A stretch of DNA of 64,000 nucleotides from Albula goreensis (Eukaryota; Chordata; Actinopteri; Albuliformes; Albulidae): assembly GCA_022829145.1 (NCBI GenBank), contig CM040753.1, positions 11,601,884 to 11,665,883 on the forward strand, given 5' to 3'. Both the position numbers and the translations under genes were made by a program. This document shows positions 56,880 through 64,000 of this stretch, piece after piece; position 1 is the first letter of the stretch; each line of letters starts with the position of its first letter. The notes below the pieces were generated by a model that worked only from the letters and a program-made list of their open reading frames with translations, did no database searches and was not told the origin of the DNA.

Positions 56880-59800
56880 GTGAGTAAACTCTGAACTACC
56901 GACATTTTACATAAAATAAATTAGTTTTTAATATTATTAAAACGCACATTTTTGTGCAGTACCCTCCTTTCTTTTCGAAATAACGCTACATTTGACTTTT
57001 ATAACAGCTGAAGTAATCGAGGGCCTCATCACGGAGCTCCGCCATAGGACCTAGTTGTAAATAACTGTAATTGCACGAAATCTTGAGTCACGATGACGAA
57101 CGGATCACAAACAATAGTTCGTGTCACAATTTCTTGCGGACCCGACTGGTTTTCTTTTGAGCAGTGTTTATGTAGGTGTTGTTAATTTTATGTGTACGTA
57201 TTATGACATGGTCTGTACACGGAGCTCCGCAACAGGACCTGCTGGCTGCAAGATGCAGGTTTCCGACCCTAAAGCATAGTGCATTTCAGCTCATGCTTTG
57301 GTTTTGCGACGCCTGGCTCGGAAGACGAAAATAATTAGCCTATGTCAAATACGTGTTTTTTTAACATAGGTTGATAAAAATTCACTATTGATCACAAGTG
57401 GACAAGTTGATGCATGGAAGTCACAAAAAATAAACAAAGTAGGACAGAATTTAGTTTCATTTCTCCAGGCAGCCTTCAAGCCTGAAGTGTGCGTTAACAA
57501 TCTACGTATGGAAATAGCTAATACCATTAAGCATAGGAGTGATTCTCAGTTGACTTTTGTTTCCCTTTCATCCTACATTACTCCTTACCACACCTGTCTT
57601 GGTGGATCACTCTGTAAGAACCGAAAATGGCTGAATGAGTAGAGGAAATCGTTCACGCAGTGACCCCGGTTAACATCACTGATGATGTGTCTGAGTGCAC
57701 CAGATGGGGTGTAAAATATCAACGTAAATGTAAAAGACGAAGTATTTCTTTGTTTTCCAAAGAAGTGGCTCTCGGGCTTTGTACATGGGGCCCATTGTAT
57801 AGCCCACCGCTTGCAATTGCTGCAGATCAAATTTGTAGCTGTAATGGGCTGTTTAAGGTTCTTCATGAGCTATGTCTTGTCCAATTTAAGGCCACATACA
57901 GCCTATTTCAGAAAAAGCTGTGACTGCCATGAAGAATCCAGCAAAAAGTCCCATAGTCACATCTCAGGACCTTTAATCAGCCGTAGTTGGTCATAGTTGG
58001 AGTTTTTTTCTAACAAAATATGTTATTAATTATTACATTAAAAGTATACAATGTAAAGTTATACATTTTTCGGCTCAGTTGAAGACTGGCAGGTGAAATC
58101 AGGAGTCATAATTGTTTAAAATGTGGACACCTGTTCAATGAAACTAAAGAATCTGTGGAAAATAAGGAGTTTGGTGACAGCAAATGACATCAAGGCTATT
58201 TCATCATTGCCCCATGATTTTTCAGACTGCATTCATCTAGCCAGGTTGGGCAATGCCATTCCTGGAGGGCAGTTAGGTTCACAGGTGGAACAGCCTTTAA
58301 CTGCTATTGCATAAGCATAAGCATAATAACAAATAAGTATAAGCATATCAACAAATATAGCTGCAATACGAAATGGCATAAATGATTGTGCTACTTGTAT
58401 ACGTAAGACCAGAGGTTAACATTAAATCCAGAAATCCCACTCCTAATCCAGCCTGTATAATATATTAAAGTTTTTTGAACACACAGCATATCATGCAAGT
58501 ATTTTGATGTACCACAGAATTCATATCACCCTTTGGGATGGTGAAAGTATTCTTTTTGTATATTATATTCTTTTGTTTGTGCAAAGGTGGAGACCCTCCT
58601 GGAACACTGGCGCAGGAGGAGAAAGTCAGACATTCAGCTGCTGTGGGGACACCCATCAGTGGCGTTAAAGTGGAAACGGGTCTGGACAATGGGGAAACCT
58701 CATCTGCCTCTTCCACTGGTATAATCTGAGACCAATTTATCTCTTTCAACAATGCAGAAAGTCATTGATGGCTAAGGATTGTATCAGGTTAATGTAATGA
58801 CACCAGATCACTGCTGATACCTATGTTTATTGTTAGAGTGACTGAAGATTCTTCAGTAAATAGATTCTCAAATAAAATACCTTCTGTTTCAGAGAGACAC
58901 ATATCTATCCAGACAAAGTTGGAGGGCCTGGAGATGCTGGTTGATTTGAATGGGGGTAAGTCACTTATCATTCCCTGATGATATCCAGTCAATTTTTGTA
59001 ATATACTCCTTGCCTGTCTTTGCTATAAATGCATGTGTATGTGTGTGTGTGCATGTGCCTGCTATTTTCTGTAGCTGGACGGAAGGCCTGCCCCTTGTGC
59101 CCTGAGGAGAAGTTCAAGGCATGCTACAGTCACAAGCTGCGACGACACCTGCAGAATCTACACTGGAAGGTCTATGTAGAATTTGAAGGTACATGTTCAA
59201 ATTATTTTGAGATCGAGTGGGAGTTTTTTTTTTTTAATGTGATCATTTCATATCTCTATTTCACAGTTGAAGTGCCTATAGTAGTTTTGTTAAAATTATT
59301 TTAGGAGAAAGGGTTAAAAGGAGATGTTAAAAGGAGAGCAATTGGTTTTGCTTCATTGTGCACAGTGGCAATATTCTTGTTCTCTTATAGGTCAGAGAAT
59401 GTGTATTTGCCATCTTCCTTGCCGACAGCTGAAGCCCAACCTCAGTGGAGATCATGTAAGACCCTGTCAATCCATGCACTTGTAGTACATAATCAATGCT
59501 ACCTCAGTAAAATGCACTCCTGACCACGGTCATCATGCAGAGTGCAAAGTGTGAAGGGCTTTAGCAAAACATACGGCTTGTATGAAATCATGACCATGTG
59601 CTTGTAATAAAGTAGGTTTTTGCTCAGGCTCCAGGTCGATTGGTGGCCCATTACCACTGTGTCGTGTGCTCTGTTACCATCGCTCGCAAGACAGACATGA
59701 TTAGCCACCTTAAGCGTCATGTGAACAAGGGTGAGACTGAAGCCAGTTACTCTGGAGGATCTGACATCCCCTTTGAGGATCCAGGTATTCTGTTACTTGC

Positions 59801-62800
59801 CAGCATGTTGCTAATCAGTTTCATCACATGGCAATGCACAAGATATATGCAGTGTCTGCTGACAAAAAGCACAACTGAAATAAATATCGAGTGGGAATTG
59901 GGTAATGTTTGTTGCATTGTAGGATGGGTTTGTATGTACACATTGGACCATTGTGAGATGAAGTAGCATAATGCAACTAATGCATACTTTAAACATCTTA
60001 ATCGTCTTGTATTCCATCCATTATAAAAGTGCAACCAAATTAATTGTAATGGACTTCTCATGCCTGTAAGAGCATGTGGGCCATTTGTGTAAATAAGCAG
60101 TAGGCATGCTCTTCCAGATCCATGTCACAACAGGAAAAATAATTTGTTGTCTGTTCCATCCTCATAGTTCCCATTGGGCAGGCCTATGAAATAATGAAGG
60201 AACTAGGAACCAATGTGCAGCTCCTCCCCAACCACACCACCCCACAGAAGAGTGACACTTATTTCAACCGCAAAATGAAAACAAACAGGTGAGAACATAT
60301 TATAGTCAATTCATTTGTCATATGATCCTCATAAGTTTCTTATATTGTTTGGTTTTTTTCTTTTCTAGGCTAATGTTGCTTCATCCCCTTTCCTTCAATA
60401 GCTCCATCTTTTTTTCCCCATCATAAAATGATCTATCTATATTGGCAGAGGCTTGTATCAGGAAGCTGTGTGTGTGTGCTTGGTTGCAGACAGCTAGTTT
60501 TCTGTTCCCTGGCTGTTCTGGCTGAAGAACGGAATCCCCTGGAGTGTCTGGATGCCTTTGGAGCCACAGGTTAAATTCAGTGAACTTTCTTTTGCACCAC
60601 ACTGATTCAATATTGGCCACAATGTTGGAAGTTTTCTGCTCCATTGTTATTTTTACTGCTAAACTCCTTATACTATCCCTCCCAGCTCTCAAATTCATGA
60701 GTATCCATGAAAACTGGTTAGCTGTTGCCTTCCAAGAACAGAAAAGCAAACAATGGAATGATTTTGCTTGTCTGATCCTATCGTTGTCAGAAAAAAATAT
60801 CTGTGTTTGAATGGTAACTATAATAAATTGTGTGTCACTGTGTCTCTATGCAGGGATTATGGGCCTACAGTGGGCTAAACACCTGCATAATGCAGTCAAG
60901 GTGACCATCAATGACATTAATGAGGCCTGTGTCAAAATGATCCGTGAGAACTGCCGCCTCAATCACATACGGGTTGAAGGCGGCCAGGCGCCCCATCACA
61001 CAGATGCCGCAGGGGATGTGGAAGGGTTGCCAATCGCCTCAGTGGAGGTTTTCAAAATGGATGCCAATGTCATCATGCATCTCCGACCATTTGACTACAT
61101 GTGAGTAGCATGAGTTTGGCTGTGGCAATGAGCCGACCTTGTGGGGGAAATACTGCCAGTAATGTTTTGAAACTCATTTGGAACAAAATGGATTGAACAA
61201 TTGATATTGATCATATAAATGTTGATCAATATGTTAATATTGAATGCTAGAATATAGAAGTTCAGCAGGCATCTGGCCTAAGTATTTGTAGAACACTGAG
61301 AGTCACCAGCAGATTACTGCTTTAACAATAATAGTGATTGTTACAATTGTTTTCTCATATCCAAGAGGTCCATGGCTTTGACAGCCAATGTTGGGATATT
61401 TATAATCAGTGGAGAAATGTCAAGTTCCTTATTCAGCAACTTTCTTCCTTTGAAACAACATGATGTGTTTGATGATGTTGTTAGACACTTGGACCCTTTC
61501 GGCACAGCAGTGAACTACCTGGATGCAGCATTCAGGAATGTACGGAACCTGGGCATCGTGTCAGTTACTTCCACAGACACGGGCTCACTCTACTCCAAGG
61601 CCCTGAATGTCACCCTGCGACACTACAGTTGTCAAATCGTCAGGACAGAGTACTACAGGGAGCTGGCTGCACGCATGGTCGTGGCGACGGTGGCGAGGTA
61701 CCGCAGACGCCAGAGTTTTTTTCAGCCTTGTTCTTTATCATATTAGTGTGTTTGGTTTTAGAGTGAGTTCTTTCTCTCTGATCCCAGATGCAATTATTCT
61801 ATCTTAGCTCTGAGTTACCGATTTGTATTAAAACCCTGTTCATCTCCAGTGCAGAGACCCAGTTGTGTGATTATCTTTAGTCAGACATCTCACATGATTC
61901 TGTCTATTGGCTTGAAGAGGCATGCATGCCCATGGATATTAAAGTAAAAATGTACCATGATGTCCTACACATTTACTCACCTAGTGCTCCAATTTCTGTT
62001 TTTTGTCTTTGTGAGATTGTATGCATTGAAATTGAGTTCTTCCATGTGAGCTGTGAACTGAGCTTGGTGTGTGTGTGTGTTTGTTTGGCAGGGCAGCAGC
62101 TCGCTGTAACAAGGGTATCGAGGTGCTGCTGGCTGTGGCAGTGGAGCACTTTGTCCTGGTGGTGGTGCGGGTGCTGAGAGGCCCAACCCAAGCTGATGAG
62201 TGCACCAAGAAGATCCGCCAACTCATCCACTGCCAGTGGTGTGAGGAAAGGGTGTTTCTGAAGGCAGGAAGCATGGTGGAAGGTGAGGAATTACCCAGGC
62301 ACTTCTCACAAATTAATTCACATTATATGTTAATTTTTTGAAGAAATCTTAAACATTAACTCCTTCTGCCAGGTCTTTTACATGGTTAAAGTTAGTGATG
62401 TACTATGGTAATTGTTTAATTCTTGCAAGCTGCTAAACATCTTTGATATGTCAGTGATATGAGCTTCTCAACTTTTGCGGTGGTGAAAGCTTCCTTTGGT
62501 CATTCAATTCTCCAGATAACCTCTACAGACAGCTGCCCTGCAACTGTCATGGTAGCATGCCTGGAAAGACTGCTGTGGAGCTGGGACCCCTCTGGTAGGC
62601 CTCAGCCTGTGTTCTCACTGTATCATCCCACTGTGTGCTGGGCCAACAGAGCTCTGCCTGTGTTAATGCCTTCCTTCCGGTCTTCAGGGCAGGTCCACTG
62701 TTCAACACTGGCTTCCTCAGGCGCATGCTGTTCGCAGCAGTGCATCACAGCATGGATGATATCCAGCCCCTTGTAAAGACGCTTATCTGCGAGTCTGAGT

Positions 62801-63840
62801 GCACCACCCTCAAGTCCTTCTCCTCCCATGGCCACTCTCTACACACCAACCAAGGTGTGTCATGCCTCAGGCCTTCAAACCAACATAACTGTTTTCAAAG
62901 TTGCTATTAATCATATTAGCTTATTCATCCATGTATCTTGCTATTCATTGATTTGTTTTGTATTCTCCACAGTGGAATGTGGTGTGGTCATTAAGACACT
63001 ACAGAAAGCAGAGGAGGCAACATCACCTGACCAATCAGGTATTGCCTTTGTTCTTTTCACACCCATTCAAATTGTGTAAAGGGAGTGCCATAGATTTGGA
63101 GGGAGTTAACTGCTGTTGGAAAATTATGGCTGGCATGTGCTTTTTAGGGAAGAGGAAGATTACTGAGGAGTCTGGGAATGTGCTAAAGAAACCTAAACCT
63201 GACGCATCGTTGGAACATCCTCCCTTCTATTACAGCATCCACCGGCACAGCATCCGTGGAATGAACATGCCTAAGTGAGTAATGACCCACCCCTTAACAA
63301 CACAGGGAGCATCCAGTGGAAAGAATGCATAATGACTTATTCAGGCATCACTAATCCGTGACCCTGTCAGCCTTGAGAATACTGCCTGGGATGTTTATGT
63401 ATCATTTCAAGAAACATTTCATGTTAATGAACACATTGTAAAGATCAAATTATAAATATTAAATTTAAGTTGCATTTTGCAAGTATTATTTAGAGAAGTG
63501 CAATTACCTCCCTGGTTTTTTTTTTTTTTTTTTTTTTTTAAATAAAAAAATGTCATTAGCCAAGTACTGGAAAAAATCAAGTGCAATGAAATAATCAAAG
63601 CCCAACGTTTTTTGTCCTGTCCATCTCTGCTTCTTCAGACTGAATAAATTCCTCCAGTATCTGACTGAGGCAGGTTTCAGAGTGAGCCGGACCCACTTTG
63701 ACCCAACTGGGGTCCGCACAGACGCCACTCTGGCCCAGTTCAAGGCAGTCCTCACCAAGTACAGTGTGCCCACCTATACTGCATCCCAGACCGGGAGCCA
63801 CGGGCTGAGCTCAGAGGAGGGAACAAGGAAGGTGGAGTGA
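56819..63840 (+). CDS. trmt1l: TRMT1L (TRM1-like tRNA guanosine methyltransferase), 16 exons
   Basis: Sixteen exons join in phase to 694 codons (human 733; the difference is mainly in the unconserved N- and C-termini). In order: a disordered N-terminus; a C2H2-like zinc finger (Cys91, Cys94, His105, His110); a Cys-rich CICHLPC element (128-134); a classical C2H2 finger (Cys156, Cys159, His172, His176); then the TRM1 methyltransferase domain from about 230. The AdoMet-binding motif is [11 protein letters not shown] (258-268), followed by KVTIND (280-285). The motif IV element is DPFG (350-353), which in the TRM1 family lies at the active site. HCQWCEE and the PFYY..HRHS segment are the conserved C-terminal parts. 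TRM1 enzymes make N2,N2-dimethylguanosine in tRNA; TRMT1L has been reported to act at G27 of tRNA-Tyr. The start codon context is AAAATGG. The 3' UTR extends past the window. Confidence 0.97.
57008..57054 (+). other. Candidate alternative terminal exon of trmt1l
   Basis: After a TATAACAG acceptor, the phase left by exon 1 reads [15 protein letters not shown] and TAG. Splicing to it would give a 35-residue product with no enzyme domain. Only sequence logic supports this. Confidence 0.25.
57031..57052 (+). repeat. Direct repeat copy 1 (22 bp)
   Basis: Twenty of 22 bases match 57219-57240. Both can be read as TELR(H/N)RT in one frame. Confidence 0.75.
57219..57240 (+). repeat. Direct repeat copy 2 (22 bp)
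   Basis: The reading continues TCWLQDA and reaches a donor-like GCAG|gtttcc at 57258, so this copy also looks exon-like. Confidence 0.75.
57745..57830 (+). mobile_element. Possible hAT-like transposase remnant
   Basis: One frame reads [20 protein letters not shown]. The HC(I/V)xHRLxL pattern after a W-L-x-G lead resembles the conserved stretch of hAT-type transposases and their domesticated relatives (KIAA1586, ZNF862-like). Neighbouring frames around it suggest frameshifts. No terminal inverted repeats or target duplication were found. The call rests on one short motif. Confidence 0.3.
58587..58718 (+). CDS. trmt1l: trmt1l exon 2
   Basis: Residues 21-64, [19 protein letters not shown] and so on; low-complexity, poorly conserved. 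Acceptor GTGCAAAG|, donor ACTG|gtataa. Confidence 0.8.
58893..58955 (+). CDS. trmt1l: trmt1l exon 3
   Basis: Residues 65-85, [18 protein letters not shown], matching human RHISIQRQLADLENL. Confidence 0.92.
59075..59188 (+). CDS. trmt1l: trmt1l exon 4 (zinc finger 1)
   Basis: Residues 86-123, [20 protein letters not shown] and [14 protein letters not shown]; Cys91, Cys94, His105 and His110 are the likely zinc ligands. Confidence 0.95.
59391..59455 (+). CDS. trmt1l: trmt1l exon 5
   Basis: Residues 124-145, [20 protein letters not shown], nearly as in human [17 protein letters not shown]. Confidence 0.94.
59628..59784 (+). CDS. trmt1l: trmt1l exon 6 (zinc finger 2)
   Basis: Residues 146-197, [21 protein letters not shown]2H2 with Cys156, Cys159, His172 and His176; the tail is acidic and unconserved. 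Confidence 0.93.
59785..60167 (+). other. trmt1l: trmt1l intron 6
   Basis: 383 bp; nothing seen. Confidence 0.65.
60168..60288 (+). CDS. trmt1l: trmt1l exon 7
   Basis: Residues 198-237. A variable part, then [15 protein letters not shown], the lead into the methyltransferase domain. Confidence 0.93.
60490..60569 (+). CDS. trmt1l: trmt1l exon 8 (AdoMet motif)
   Basis: Residues 238-264, [20 protein letters not shown] and LDAFGAT, the glycine-rich AdoMet-binding motif. The acceptor GGTTGCAG| was selected over upstream AGs because it gives the family sequence. Confidence 0.94.
60854..61100 (+). CDS. trmt1l: trmt1l exon 9
   Basis: Residues 265-346, [20 protein letters not shown] through [16 protein letters not shown]. 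The insert rich in G/H/D ([13 protein letters not shown]) is variable. Confidence 0.95.
61101..61484 (+). other. trmt1l: trmt1l intron 9
   Basis: 384 bp; the frame upstream of exon 10 is partly open but shows no conserved sequence. Confidence 0.65.
61485..61697 (+). CDS. trmt1l: trmt1l exon 10 (active-site motif)
   Basis: Residues 347-417, [34 protein letters not shown], and [18 protein letters not shown] is the TRM1 motif IV equivalent. Confidence 0.96.
61698..62091 (+). other. trmt1l: trmt1l intron 10
   Basis: 394 bp ending in a short GT run (about 62066-62080) just before the acceptor. Confidence 0.65.
62092..62282 (+). CDS. trmt1l: trmt1l exon 11
   Basis: Residues 418-481, [35 protein letters not shown] and [10 protein letters not shown]. 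Confidence 0.96.
62516..62594 (+). CDS. trmt1l: trmt1l exon 12
   Basis: Residues 482-507, [20 protein letters not shown]. Closely matches human. Confidence 0.94.
62688..62854 (+). CDS. trmt1l: trmt1l exon 13
   Basis: Residues 508-563, [20 protein letters not shown] and [17 protein letters not shown]. Confidence 0.94.
62973..63038 (+). CDS. trmt1l: trmt1l exon 14
   Basis: Residues 564-585, [20 protein letters not shown]; the conserved core is GV.IKT as in human. Confidence 0.88.
63148..63274 (+). CDS. trmt1l: trmt1l exon 15
   Basis: Residues 586-627, a basic stretch ([18 protein letters not shown], possible nuclear signal), then [20 protein letters not shown]. Confidence 0.95.
63275..63638 (+). 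other. trmt1l: trmt1l intron 15
   Basis: 364 bp with a T-run of about 24 at 63516-63539. Confidence 0.65.
63639..63840 (+). CDS. trmt1l: trmt1l exon 16 (stop)
   Basis: Residues 628-694, [20 protein letters not shown] and [19 protein letters not shown] at 63838-63840. The tail after SVPTYT is shorter than in human. Confidence 0.95.
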
Positions 63841-64000
63841 CTCACTGGACCTGAAGCCCAGCACCTGCATTATCACTATGTTCTGACTGCACTGATTCCT
63901 TATCCTCACTGGTGACAATGTTGATTGTGTTTTTACAATTTTTTGACCCATATGGCTTACAGCACATACACATACATTTGAACTAATATTTCATTTCTAT
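63841..64000 (+). other. trmt1l: trmt1l 3' UTR (partial)
   Basis: No AATAAA before the window ends, so the transcript end lies beyond 64000. Confidence 0.6.

Larger units (their letters stand above)
56880..58586 (+). other. trmt1l: trmt1l intron 1
   Basis: 1.7 kb. It holds two related exon-like segments (57008-57054 and 57219-57258) and a possible transposase remnant (about 57745-57830). Confidence 0.6.

Noticed and set aside
1..64000. CRISPR arrays, operons, tRNA or rRNA genes
   Set aside because: Spliced eukaryotic genes throughout; no regular spacer array and no cloverleaf-type A/B box pair was recognised.

Overview
The window is vertebrate genomic DNA, most likely from a ray-finned (teleost) fish. 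Evidence: spliced genes with GT-AG introns of 0.1 to 5 kb, AT-rich intergenic DNA with CA/GT and TGAT microsatellites, and promoter-proximal GCTAACGTTAGC-type words, which I associate with fish. Three protein-coding genes could be rebuilt exon by exon from reading frame, splice sites and family similarity.

Layout. 1-18.4 kb: intergenic, no gene recognised, only simple repeats, a minisatellite and a palindrome. 18.4-32.2 kb, + strand: ivns1abp, encoding a BTB-BACK-Kelch protein. It has two 5' untranslated exons, 13 coding exons and two poly(A) signals, and the rebuilt protein is 642 aa. 32.2-41 kb: intergenic or possible swt1 3' region, no gene recognised. About 41.1-55.9 kb, - strand: swt1, encoding a PIN-domain RNA endonuclease. 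Sixteen coding exons are found and the last one is unresolved. An in-frame TAG lies in exon 14, although the exon 14 sequence after it and exons 15-16 still look coding. 55.8-56.8 kb: a 1 kb divergent intergenic promoter. 56.8-63.84 kb, + strand: trmt1l, a TRM1-like tRNA guanosine methyltransferase, with 16 exons, 694 aa and a complete CDS. Its 3' UTR leaves the window.

The order and orientation ivns1abp(+) - swt1(-) - trmt1l(+) is the mirror image of human 1q25 (TRMT1L - SWT1 - IVNS1ABP), so this is an ancient conserved block. The three products share RNA-related roles (mRNA surveillance nuclease, tRNA modification, and a splicing- and actin-linked Kelch protein), but they are not an operon or a known pathway.

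The most useful oddities are the swt1 in-frame stop, an exon-like alternative end in ivns1abp intron 7, a uORF across ivns1abp exons 1-2, two related exon-like segments plus a possible hAT-transposase remnant in trmt1l intron 1, and a cluster of long sense-strand T-runs confined to ivns1abp. I found no clearly new biological system. Exon boundaries were set by eye from splice consensus and codon phase; TSS and poly(A) positions are estimates.
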